DNA from: JAGHAJ01 sp964559865 [NCBI: uncultured Synergistota bacterium]
GTDB lineage: Bacteria; Synergistota; JAGHAJ01
Reading direction: 5' to 3'
Length of the DNA stretch: 30,240 nt
Assembly (NCBI GenBank): GCA_964559865.1
Contig: CAZLJD010000010.1
Location: 1-30,240 of the forward strand
Shown in pieces: positions 23,893 to 30,240 of this stretch. A program made the position numbers and the translations under genes. The notes beneath the pieces were generated by a model. It was not told the origin of the DNA and did not search any database. It saw only the letters and a program-made list of their open reading frames with translations. The number at the start of each line of letters is the position of its first letter. Position 1 is the stretch's first letter.

Positions 23893-25271
23893 GCTTTCTC
23901 GTAGAAGACCTTGTATCCCATATAGGATGCGTAGAGGTCTGCCTTGCTCGATATTTCGAATGGTGAGTGCATGCCTAAGAGTGGTGGCCCTGCATCTACG
24001 ACTTCGATGCCGAGGTTTGTCATATATTGTGCTATTGTTCCTCCACCACCTTCATCTACTTTGCCGAGTTCACCTGTTTGCCATGGAACATTGTTCTGAT
24101 TGAATATCCTTCTTATTAGTGCCATGTATTCTGCTGTGGCTTCACTGCCTCCTGCCTTGCCTCGGGAACCGGTGAATTTTGTTATCGATATGCCATATCC
24201 TATTTTGGGTGTATTTCTTAATTCGTAAACGTCTTTGTATGTGGGATTTATACCCCCTGTAACATCTGCAGATATGCCTTTGCTGTTTTCAAGTATTTCC
24301 TCTACGTCTATTGGCTTTCCTGTGAGCTTTATTATCTTCCTCATTATACCCTTTAAGAATGGAGACTTCATGCCTGTTATCCCTGTGCTTCCTATCTCCT
24401 CTTTGTCAACGAATAGTGCTACTGTGGTGTATTCGGTATCACTGTGTTCAAGTATTGCCTGCAGTGATGCAAATGCACATATTCTGTCATCCTGCCCGTA
24501 CCCGCCTATAAGTCCTTTGTCGAAGCCTACATACTGTGCCTTAAATGCAGGTGTAACTTCGATGTCTGCACTTATAAAGTCTTCTTCTGTGATGTCGTAT
24601 TCCTCTTTCAGTATCCTGAGTATGTGTTCTTTTACCCTTTCTTTTTTCTTGTCGTCTTTCTCCTTGGGGGAGGGCTCTGGTATGCTTCCGGCAAGTATGT
24701 CAAGTGACTCACCTGTTATGGCTTCTTTTATCTTCTTTTCCATCTGTTTTGCTGCAAGGTGGGGAAGTAGGTCTGCAATGGTAAATGCAGGGCTTTTTTC
24801 ATCTTCGCCGAGTGTGATGTCTACGACTCTGCCATCTTCCTTTACGAGATGGATGTGTAGTGAAAGTGGAATGGCTACCCACTGGTATTTCTTTATGCCT
24901 CCGTAGTAGTGAGTTTCGAGTAAAACGAGTTCGTTGTCTTCGAATACAGGTATCTGCTTGAGATCTATTCGAGGTGCATCGATATGAGATGCGACTATTT
25001 TGAAACCTTCCTCTATGGGCCTACTCCCTATCCTTATTAACGCTATGTTTCTTCCTCTTGCAATTGCGTAGAGCTTGCTCTTTGGCTGAATGGATTTCAC
25101 TTCTTCAATGGATTTAAAGCCCATCTCCTTTGCTCTCTCTTCTATCCACTTCACACTCTCTATCTCTGTCTTGGCGGAGTTCAAGAATTCGATGTAACTA
25201 TCGGACAACTTGTTGACTTCCTCTGTTTTTCCATTCTCTGATAGTATCTCCCATGCACTCTTTTTTTCCAT
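23889..25271 (-). CDS. M18 family zinc aminopeptidase (aminopeptidase 1-like)
   Basis: Cytoplasmic metallo-aminopeptidase that removes N-terminal residues from peptides, typically as a dodecameric shell. The 460-residue protein has the two-zinc site: SHIDAPRIDLK with His96 and Asp98, bridging Asp in GYGQDDRICAF (Asp261 or 262), DKEEIGSTG with Glu291/292, the GISADV Asp336, and His435 in LLGMHSPFEISS. KAGGSEATAEYMAL is also conserved. I chose ATG at 25271 (GGGAGG 8 bases upstream) over the earlier ATG at 25313, which lacks a ribosome-binding site and adds 14 unconserved residues. Its end overlaps the convergent mlaD by 4 bp. It lies 119 bp after the coiled-coil gene on the same strand. Confidence 0.93.
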   Translation of the reverse strand: MEKKSAWEILSENGKTEEVNKLSDSYIEFLNSAKTEIESVKWIEERAKEMGFKSIEEVKSIQPKSKLYAIARGRNIALIRIGSRPIEEGFKIVASHIDAPRIDLKQIPVFEDNELVLLETHYYGGIKKYQWVAIPLSLHIHLVKEDGRVVDITLGEDEKSPAFTIADLLPHLAAKQMEKKIKEAITGESLDILAGSIPEPSPKEKDDKKKERVKEHILRILKEEYDITEEDFISADIEVTPAFKAQYVGFDKGLIGGYGQDDRICAFASLQAILEHSDTEYTTVALFVDKEEIGSTGITGMKSPFLKGIMRKIIKLTGKPIDVEEILENSKGISADVTGGINPTYKDVYELRNTPKIGYGISITKFTGSRGKAGGSEATAEYMALIRRIFNQNNVPWQTGELGKVDEGGGGTIAQYMTNLGIEVVDAGPPLLGMHSPFEISSKADLYASYMGYKVFYEKA

Positions 25272-25390
25272 ACATTCAACCTCCCTTGTTTTTGTATGAG
25301 TATATTTTATCATTGTGGGTGATGTTTTTTAAGACACTATAATGAAGATGAAGTGGCTTTTTGCAAGTGAAATGCGATGGCTGAAAATTT

Positions 25391-26344
25391 CTAAAGTTCG
25401 TAGGACCAGAAGTAAGCTATTCCTTTTTCTTTGAGGAGTTTTTCTATTTCTGGTGGGAAGTCGTGAGCCACGAAGAGAAGGAAGGTATTTGTGTTTTCTT
25501 TTTCTTCTATTAGTTTTGCGTATTTATGGAATCGCTCTATTTCTTTTTTTGATGGTCTTACTTTGCATTCTCCAAGGATTAGGATGTGTTTATCTTCTTT
25601 GGTGGCGTGTCCGTATATGTTTACTTGTATGTTTTTGTGGTTGATGGATATGTATTGTCTGCGGAGTTTACCTTCTATTTTTATGTTGTATCTTTCGAGT
25701 AGTAGGTGTGGTAGGGTTTTGTATGAGCTATTTTCTAAGGTATATCCTATGGAGTTTGATATGCCTTCTAGTCGTTCTTCTACTGTTGCTATGCGTTTTG
25801 TGAGTTTTTCGATTTCGTGTTCGGTGCGTTTTTGGGCTTCGGAGAGTTCCTCAACCCTTGCTGCGAGGCTTTCTAGTCTTGTCTCGGTGCGTTTTTGAGC
25901 TTCGGCGAGTTCTTCGACCCTTGCTTCGGTGCGTTTTTGGGCTTCGGCGAGTTCTTCGACCCTTGCTGCGAGGCTTTCTAGTCTTGCTTCGGTGCGTTTT
26001 TGAGCTTCAGCGAGTTCTTCGACCCTTGCTGCGAGGCTTTCTAGTCTTGCTTCGGTGCGTTTTTGGGCTCCAGCGAGTTCTTCGACCCTTGCTTCAGTGC
26101 GTTTTTGGGCTTCAGCGAGTTCTTCGACCCTTGCTTCAGTGCGTTTTTGGGCTTCAGTAAGCTCTATTATAGATTTCCCCATATTGCTTACTATTTCTTT
26201 GAGTTCGTTGAATTCTTTTTTGGTAACAGATTCCTCTCTTTGGCGCTCGAGTTCTTCGAGCATTGATAGTAGGACGTGTCTTAGCTTTGGTTCGAGATTT
26301 TCCAGTTCCTTTATAAATGCTACGCTTACGGGCATTTGTATCAC
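25391..26344 (-). CDS. DUF3782-like coiled-coil protein with PD-(D/E)XK-type C-terminal domain
   Basis: A 317-residue cytoplasmic protein. Residues 58-176 are seventeen uninterrupted heptads built from 14-residue units RVEELAEAQKRTEA and 7-residue units RLESLAA, forming a long coiled coil. Residues ~200-317 resemble a PD-(D/E)XK nuclease fold: VNIYGHA, then HILILGECKVR with Glu259 and Lys261. The position expected for the catalytic Asp holds Asn242; relatives I recall can also have Asn, so activity is uncertain. Proteins of this type are common in thermophiles and have no established function. The start is GTG at 26344, or ATG at 26335, which has AAGGTG upstream. A promoter lies at 26381-26409. 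Confidence 0.82.
   Translation of the reverse strand: MIQMPVSVAFIKELENLEPKLRHVLLSMLEELERQREESVTKKEFNELKEIVSNMGKSIIELTEAQKRTEARVEELAEAQKRTEARVEELAGAQKRTEARLESLAARVEELAEAQKRTEARLESLAARVEELAEAQKRTEARVEELAEAQKRTETRLESLAARVEELSEAQKRTEHEIEKLTKRIATVEERLEGISNSIGYTLENSSYKTLPHLLLERYNIKIEGKLRRQYISINHKNIQVNIYGHATKEDKHILILGECKVRPSKKEIERFHKYAKLIEEKENTNTFLLFVAHDFPPEIEKLLKEKGIAYFWSYEL
25817..26161 (-). repeat. In-frame 42-bp / 21-bp tandem repeats encoding heptads
   Basis: Eight copies of a 42-bp unit (14 residues, about 26173 down to 25817) are interspersed with three copies of a 21-bp unit (RLESLAA). The units are nearly identical at DNA level, including silent positions, which points to recent expansion or homogenisation by slippage or recombination. 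Copy number probably varies between strains while staying in frame. Confidence 0.85.
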
Positions 26345-26386
26345 CTTACTCCTTTATTCTATGCAAGATTTACTGGTGAGATTATA
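26344..26386 (-). repeat. Diverged direct repeat, copy A (leader of the coiled-coil gene)
   Basis: Shares the 12-base block CCTTACTCCTTT and an AGATTT.CTGGT..(G/A)ATTAT block with copy B at 26488-26536; the copies start 144 bp apart. Copy A carries the ribosome-binding site and -10 box of the DUF3782-like gene. Confidence 0.6.
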
Positions 26387-26478
26387 CCATGCTTCTTGGA
26401 TATAGTAAAGGGCGGCTTTGTAGGGTATCTGATAGTGGATGTGTCACTGTGCACTCCCAAAACTATGTTTGTCTGCAT
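26359..26478 (-). CDS. Possible 39-residue small protein
   Basis: A short frame, ATG at 26478 to TAG at 26359, with AAGGGGG six bases upstream. A possible promoter (TTGCCA, 18 bp, CATAAT) lies in and behind repeat copy B. The product is basic, begins MQTNIVLGVHSD and ends IISPVNLA, with no signal peptide or membrane segment. Copy B encodes a similar ending (IILPANLS) in the matching frame, hinting that the repeat once was coding. I recognise no family; it may equally be a non-coding repeat remnant. Confidence 0.25.
   Translation of the reverse strand: MQTNIVLGVHSDTSTIRYPTKPPFTISKKHGIISPVNLA
26381..26409 (-). promoter_or_regulatory. Sigma-70-type promoter of the coiled-coil gene
   Basis: Minus-strand -35 TTTACT (26404-26409) and perfect -10 TATAAT (26381-26386) separated by 17 bp, with a short leader to the GTG at 26344. 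The -10 falls in the repeated block shared with 26488-26536. Confidence 0.65.
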
Positions 26479-26487
26479 ATAGTACCC

Positions 26488-26536
26488 CCTTACTCCTTTG
26501 TCCCTTTATTTTAGAGAGATTTGCTGGTAAAATTAT
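26488..26536 (-). repeat. Diverged direct repeat, copy B
   Basis: Second copy of the block at 26344-26386, with an 8-base insertion after the shared CCTTACTCCTTT. On the minus strand it also carries an AAAGGAGTAAG ribosome-binding-like sequence and a CATAAT -10-like box, but no large gene follows. Probably the remnant of a duplicated leader or gene end. Confidence 0.5.
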
Positions 26537-26539
26537 GTT

Positions 26540-26553
26540 TACAACTGGTTGTA
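26540..26553. promoter_or_regulatory. Palindrome upstream of the cysD promoter
   Basis: TACAAC and GTTGTA arms (6 bp) separated by TG, ending 15 bp before the cysD -35 box. The position suits an activator site, but no regulator is encoded nearby. A second inverted repeat, GTTCA (26601-26605) and TGAAC (26611-26615), lies just past the expected transcript start. Confidence 0.35.
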
Positions 26554-26568
26554 TGTGGCAAGATGGGT

Positions 26569-26597
26569 TTGAAGGATATTGATCTTTGTGATATACT
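26569..26597 (+). promoter_or_regulatory. Sigma-70-type promoter of the cysD-cysNC-sulfotransferase operon
   Basis: -35 TTGAAG (26569-26574) and -10 TATACT (26592-26597) with a 17-bp spacer, followed by a leader of roughly 47 bases to the cysD TTG. Divergently placed relative to the coiled-coil gene's promoter. Confidence 0.6.
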
Positions 26598-26650
26598 ACA
26601 GTTCAGTAGTTGAACAGGTTTAATGTCGTGTAGGCTGGGGGATTGTAGAG

Positions 26651-27562
26651 TTGGTATTGCACAAGAAGTTGACCCACCTCAAGATGCTCGAAGCGGAGAG
26701 TATTTACATAATAAGAGAGGCAGTAGCGGAAGCCGAAAATCCGGTTATGCTTTACTCTATAGGGAAGGATTCTTCGGTAATGTTGCACCTTGCATTAAAG
26801 GCTTTTTATCCTGCAAAGCCGCCGTTCCCTCTGCTGCATGTGGATACTACGTGGAAATTCCGTGAGATGATAGAATTTAGAGATAGAAGGGTTAAAGAGC
26901 TTGGACTTGACCTTATTGTGTACATAAACGAGGAAGGAGTGAAGAGAGGCATAAATCCCTTTGTTCACGGAAGCAAAGTTCATACTGATGTGATGAAAAC
27001 GGAGGCTTTGAAGAAAGCGCTTGATAAGTACAGATTTGATGTTATCTTTGGTGGTGCAAGAAGAGATGAGGAGAAAAGCAGGGCAAAGGAAAGGGTGTTT
27101 TCTTTCAGAGATAGGCATCACAGGTGGGATCCGAGGAATCAGAGGCCGGAGCTGTGGAATGTTTTTAACTGTCAGAAGAATAAGGGGGAGAGTATAAGGG
27201 TTTTCCCTCTTTCGAATTGGACGGAGCTCGATGTGTGGCTTTACATATATGTAGAAGATATACCTGTAGTACCGCTTTACTTTGCCAAAGAGAGGCCGGT
27301 TGTGGAGTATGAGGGTGCACTTATAATGGTTGATGATGATAGAGCTCCTGAGGAGTTGAGAAAAAGGGCAAGGATGGAATGGGTGAGGTTCAGGACTCTT
27401 GGTTGCTATCCTTTGACAGGGGCTATAAAGTCAAAGGCTACCACTTTGCCAGAGATAATCCGAGAAACCCTTCTTGCTGAATATTCTGAGAGACAGGGAA
27501 GACTTATAGACTTTGACCAGGTTGGGAGTATGGAGAGAAAGAAAGTAGAAGGATACTTTTAA
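26651..27562 (+). CDS. cysD: Sulfate adenylyltransferase subunit 2
   Basis: Catalytic subunit that, with GTPase CysN, makes adenosine 5'-phosphosulfate from ATP and sulfate. The 303-residue length matches E. coli CysD. The PP-loop [10 protein letters not shown] (36-45), [11 protein letters not shown], and [14 protein letters not shown] with the following [12 protein letters not shown] segment are all conserved, as is NVFN near residue 174. It starts with TTG about nine bases after GGGGGA and is followed 11 bp later by cysNC. With cysNC and the sulfotransferase it forms an activation-and-transfer unit; no CysH, CysI or sulfate permease is present in the window. Confidence 0.95.
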   Translation: MVLHKKLTHLKMLEAESIYIIREAVAEAENPVMLYSIGKDSSVMLHLALKAFYPAKPPFPLLHVDTTWKFREMIEFRDRRVKELGLDLIVYINEEGVKRGINPFVHGSKVHTDVMKTEALKKALDKYRFDVIFGGARRDEEKSRAKERVFSFRDRHHRWDPRNQRPELWNVFNCQKNKGESIRVFPLSNWTELDVWLYIYVEDIPVVPLYFAKERPVVEYEGALIMVDDDRAPEELRKRARMEWVRFRTLGCYPLTGAIKSKATTLPEIIRETLLAEYSERQGRLIDFDQVGSMERKKVEGYF

Positions 27563-27573
27563 GGAGGGTTTGA

Positions 27574-29505
27574 ATGCCGGTAGCGATAGTGGATGTATCG
27601 GATTATCTACGCAGACATGAAGAAAAACAGCTTTTGCGTTTTATAACCTGTGGCAGTGTGGACGATGGTAAAAGCACTCTTATAGGACGTTTGATGTATG
27701 AGACGAGAACTGTTTTCAAGGATCACCTGCTTGCTCTAAAGGCGGAATCAAAGTATAGACGTACAGATGAAGAGATAGATTTTTCGCTGCTCATAGATGG
27801 TTTGCAGGCAGAAAGGGAGCAGGGTATAACCATAGATGTTGCCTACAGATACTTTACCACCGAGAAGAGAAAGTTCATAATAGCGGACACTCCGGGACAT
27901 GAACAGTACACCAGAAATACCGTTACAGGTGCTTCCAATGCAGAGCTGGCAGTTATACTTGTGGATGCAAGAAATGGTGTGTTGACGCAAACCAAGAGGC
28001 ATACATTTATAGTGGTACTTCTTGGTATAAAGTACATAATAGTAGCTGTTAACAAGATGGACCTTGTTAACTATCGGAAGGATGTATTTGAGTCTATAAG
28101 AAGTGATTACATTTCTTTTGTGAGCGAGCTCAAGTCGAGAGAGTTTCTGAAGCTGCCAACAGAAGGGTTACGGGAGGACAACATTATATTCGTTCCTATA
28201 TCTGCTTTGAAAGGAGATAATGTAACACAAAAGAGTAAGAATATGCCTTGGTATGAGGGTAAAACCTTCTTGGAGTACCTTGAGAGTATTGATGTAGATA
28301 CAGGAGTTAATACGGATACTGGTAACTTTCGCTTTCCGGTGCAGTATGTAAACCGTTTTGGTTCTGATTTTAGAGGGTATTGTGGCAATATTTCCTCTGG
28401 TGCAGTGAAGGTTGGAGATGAAGTGGTTGTTTTGCCTTCGGGTGTAAAAACGAGAGTTAAGGAGATCATCTCGGCCTCTGATAGAAGTTCTGTAGCTGAA
28501 GCTTTTTCTCCCATGTCTATTACTCTGCTCACCGATGACGAGGTTGATATTAGTAGGGGTGATATTGTAGTCTCTGCTACAAATGTTCCTCAGCTATCGG
28601 ATACATTTGATGTGTTTGTTGTGTGGATGCATGAGGAACCGTTGGTCCTGAACAAGGTCTATGATATAAAAAGGGCAACTACGAAGCTCACTGGATATAT
28701 AGAAGAAGTGTACTACAAGGTAGATGTAAATACGCTTCAAAAGAAGAGTGGGAAAACTGTTGGACTTAATGAGATTGCGTTCTGTAGGGTTGTTCTCTCT
28801 GGTTCCATAGCGTTTGAACCTTACTGGCATGACAGGGTAATGGGGGGATTTATTTTCATAGATAGAATAACCAATAATACTGTAGGGGTAGCACTGATAT
28901 CTTCTATTGGAAGGACAAGGCATGTTGTGTGGCATGAGCACAAGGTTTCTAAGGAAGATAGAAGCAGGATAAAACCACACAAACCCTGTGTGGTGTGGCT
29001 TACGGGTTTGTCTGGTGCAGGGAAATCTACCATAGCGAACGAACTTGAGCTCAGATTGAATAGGATGGGAGTTCATACATATATATTGGATGGGGACAAT
29101 GTGAGGCATGGCTTAAATAAGGACCTTGGTTTTTCGAGGGAGGAGAGGAAGGAGAATATAAGGAGGATAGCAGAGGTAGCTAAGTTGTTTGTGGACGCAG
29201 GTCTTGTAGTTATAACTTCTTTTATTTCGCCGTTTAGAGAAGATAGGGAGTATGCAAGAAGCCTATTGGAAGATGATGAGTTTGTGGAGGTGTTTGTAGA
29301 TGCCCCTATAGAGATTTGCAAGCAAAGGGATCCGAAGGGGCTTTACAGAAAGGCAGAAAAGGGAGAGATACCTGAGTTCACGGGTATAAGTTCTCCTTAT
29401 GAGGCACCTGAGTATCCAGATGTGCATATAAGGACAGACAAACTCAGTATAGAAGAGAGTGTCGATAAGGTGATAAAGTATTTAAGTGAAAGTGGGATAG
29501 TGTAG
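27574..29505 (+). CDS. cysNC: Bifunctional sulfate adenylyltransferase subunit 1 / APS kinase
   Basis: A 643-residue fusion. The N-terminal EF-Tu-like GTPase CysN couples GTP hydrolysis to APS synthesis: P-loop GSVDDGKS (27-34), DTPGH (106-110), NKMD (160-163), with beta-barrel domains to about residue 460. The C-terminal APS kinase CysC phosphorylates APS to PAPS: P-loop GLSGAGKST (478-486), DGDNVRHGLNKDLGFS, and SFISPFREDRE around the nucleotide-binding region. The architecture is complete and of standard length. ATG follows AAGGAGGG. The gene follows cysD by 11 bp. PAPS is needed either for reduction to sulfite or as a sulfonate donor; the sulfotransferase downstream supports the latter. 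Confidence 0.96.
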   Translation: MPVAIVDVSDYLRRHEEKQLLRFITCGSVDDGKSTLIGRLMYETRTVFKDHLLALKAESKYRRTDEEIDFSLLIDGLQAEREQGITIDVAYRYFTTEKRKFIIADTPGHEQYTRNTVTGASNAELAVILVDARNGVLTQTKRHTFIVVLLGIKYIIVAVNKMDLVNYRKDVFESIRSDYISFVSELKSREFLKLPTEGLREDNIIFVPISALKGDNVTQKSKNMPWYEGKTFLEYLESIDVDTGVNTDTGNFRFPVQYVNRFGSDFRGYCGNISSGAVKVGDEVVVLPSGVKTRVKEIISASDRSSVAEAFSPMSITLLTDDEVDISRGDIVVSATNVPQLSDTFDVFVVWMHEEPLVLNKVYDIKRATTKLTGYIEEVYYKVDVNTLQKKSGKTVGLNEIAFCRVVLSGSIAFEPYWHDRVMGGFIFIDRITNNTVGVALISSIGRTRHVVWHEHKVSKEDRSRIKPHKPCVVWLTGLSGAGKSTIANELELRLNRMGVHTYILDGDNVRHGLNKDLGFSREERKENIRRIAEVAKLFVDAGLVVITSFISPFREDREYARSLLEDDEFVEVFVDAPIEICKQRDPKGLYRKAEKGEIPEFTGISSPYEAPEYPDVHIRTDKLSIEESVDKVIKYLSESGIV

Positions 29506-29532
29506 GAGATGGATGGAGTAGATGGTACAAAA

Positions 29533-30240
29533 ATGAAAAACCTTTTGGTTACCGGAATACATAGGAGTGGAACGACTTTTTTGGGGAAACTCCTCTCGCG
29601 GGCAGGCTATTGGTACTTTCAGGAACCGTTTAACAAGGAGTTTGGTTTAGAGGGTGTAAATCACTGGTTTCCTTATCCAAGCAATTATTATAGGGATCTA
29701 TTTGATAAGTTTTACTCTATGAAAGCTTCTGTGAGGACCAATATAGGATGTAGCAGTTTTGGGAAAAAAGTAGTTAGAAAGATCACTGGTACAAGGCTTT
29801 GGAGAGAAGTATGGCTATATAAACACTTTGGTTCTGGTAAAAAGATGCTTATCAAGGACCCTTGTATGGCTTTTATGAGTGATTATATTCATGATTTTTA
29901 TGGTTTTGCTGTTGTGGTTCTTGTCAGACATCCTGTTTCTTTTTATCTGTCGATTAAAAGGTTAAATTGGAGATTTAACTTTGATGACCTCCTGTCGCAG
30001 ATAGAGTTGTGTGAGAGATTTTATGAGAGAGACGATGTAGAGCTTTTTAGGAAGATTGATTCATTTGAGATGATGGCTTCTGTGCTGTGGAGAGCCATTT
30101 ATAAAGTTCTTGATTTTTATAGGGAGAAACATAAGCATGAGGATAGTTGGATTGTGTTGAGGCATGAAGACTTTTCGGTGAATCCGTATAAGCAACTGGA
30201 TATCATTTCGAGTAAGGTGGGATTTAGGATTAATACCTCT
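29533..30240 (+). CDS. PAPS-dependent sulfotransferase family protein (3' truncated by window)
   Basis: The frame is open to the last base, giving at least 236 residues. The N-terminus has the 5'-phosphosulfate-binding loop GIHRSGTTFLGKLL (8-21), followed by FQEPFN. The 3'-phosphate motif is VRHPVSFYLS with Arg132 and Ser140 eight residues apart, exactly as in sulfotransferases. KMLIKDPCMAF precedes it. I chose ATG at 29533, which gives a typical start MKNLLVTGIHRSG; an in-frame ATG at 29509 is possible, though its GGAG is directly adjacent. It begins 27 bp after cysNC and should use the PAPS that operon makes. The acceptor is unknown: a surface polysaccharide, lipid or other carbohydrate. 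Confidence 0.88.
   Translation, partial: MKNLLVTGIHRSGTTFLGKLLSRAGYWYFQEPFNKEFGLEGVNHWFPYPSNYYRDLFDKFYSMKASVRTNIGCSSFGKKVVRKITGTRLWREVWLYKHFGSGKKMLIKDPCMAFMSDYIHDFYGFAVVVLVRHPVSFYLSIKRLNWRFNFDDLLSQIELCERFYERDDVELFRKIDSFEMMASVLWRAIYKVLDFYREKHKHEDSWIVLRHEDFSVNPYKQLDIISSKVGFRINTS

Noticed and set aside
25272-25390. Promoter-like TATACT (minus, 25299-25304) and TATAAT-like boxes between the M18 and coiled-coil genes
   Set aside because: No acceptable -35 at 16-18 bp for either; too weak to list as a promoter.
25858-26160. Plus-strand repetitive 100-residue frame
   Set aside because: By-product of the 42-bp repeats of the coiled-coil gene on the other strand.
25817-26161. Regularly spaced near-identical repeats, considered as a CRISPR array
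   Set aside because: Units are contiguous multiples of 21 bp without unique spacers, in frame, and encode perfect heptads of a coiled coil.
1-30240. Search for tRNA, rRNA, insertion sequence, phage or defence-island genes
   Set aside because: None seen by eye; gene content is ordinary chromosomal metabolism, motility and envelope functions.

Overview
The window looks like the chromosome of a motile, Gram-negative (two-membrane), probably thermophilic bacterium. The outer membrane is implied by a TonB-type protein, a lipid A type acyltransferase, an Mla (MCE) lipid-transport operon and a heptose-bisphosphatase-like gene. Heavy use of AGA/AGG (Arg) and ATA (Ile) codons, purine-rich coding strands, a 2,3-bisphosphoglycerate-independent phosphoglycerate mutase of the archaeal type, and many TTG/GTG starts fit a thermophilic lineage such as deep-branching Aquificota or Thermodesulfobacteriota relatives. 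I cannot fix the species. I saw no tRNA, rRNA, CRISPR array, insertion sequence or prophage.

Layout. (1) 1-3434, + strand: the end of a TonB-like protein, an ABC ATPase of the iron/cobalamin uptake class, a lipid A acyltransferase-like protein and phosphoglycerate mutase. (2) 3415-12751, - strand: a compact nine-gene operon. From its promoter it reads GlpA/LhgO-like flavoprotein with a [2Fe-2S] tail, FAD/NAD oxidoreductase, DUF1667 protein, two-helix membrane protein, TAXI-type TRAP binding protein, fused TRAP permease, GntR/FCD regulator, GlcD-like FAD oxidase and ROK sugar kinase. It looks like an uptake-and-oxidation system for a hydroxy-acid or polyol-derived substrate. It is headed by a near-consensus sigma-70 promoter whose -10 box lies inside a 10+10 bp inverted repeat, probably the operator of the operon's own regulator. 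(3) 12872-18173, + strand: flagellar filament genes (a large flagellin behind a sigma-28 promoter and a structured leader, a terminator, flaG, fliD and an unknown protein in the usual fliS place). (4) 18214-19266: a HAD phosphatase resembling GmhB with an unexplained C-terminal half. (5) 19289-23892: extended -10 promoter, SpoIVB-like S55 protease, mlaE, mlaF, and mlaD with a beta-strand-rich tail that may be an outer-membrane barrel. (6) 23889-26344, - strand: M18 aminopeptidase and a coiled-coil PD-(D/E)XK-like protein built on 14-residue repeats. (7) 26569-30240, + strand: cysD, cysNC and the start of a sulfotransferase. The module makes PAPS and appears to spend it on sulfating something, since no PAPS reductase is seen.

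The most interesting items are the TRAP/flavoprotein operon with its operator-promoter, the flagellin leader with a ribosome-binding sequence that has no start codon, the beta-barrel-like MlaD tail, the S55 protease in an Mla operon, the unknown gene after fliD, and the PAPS-sulfotransferase cluster.
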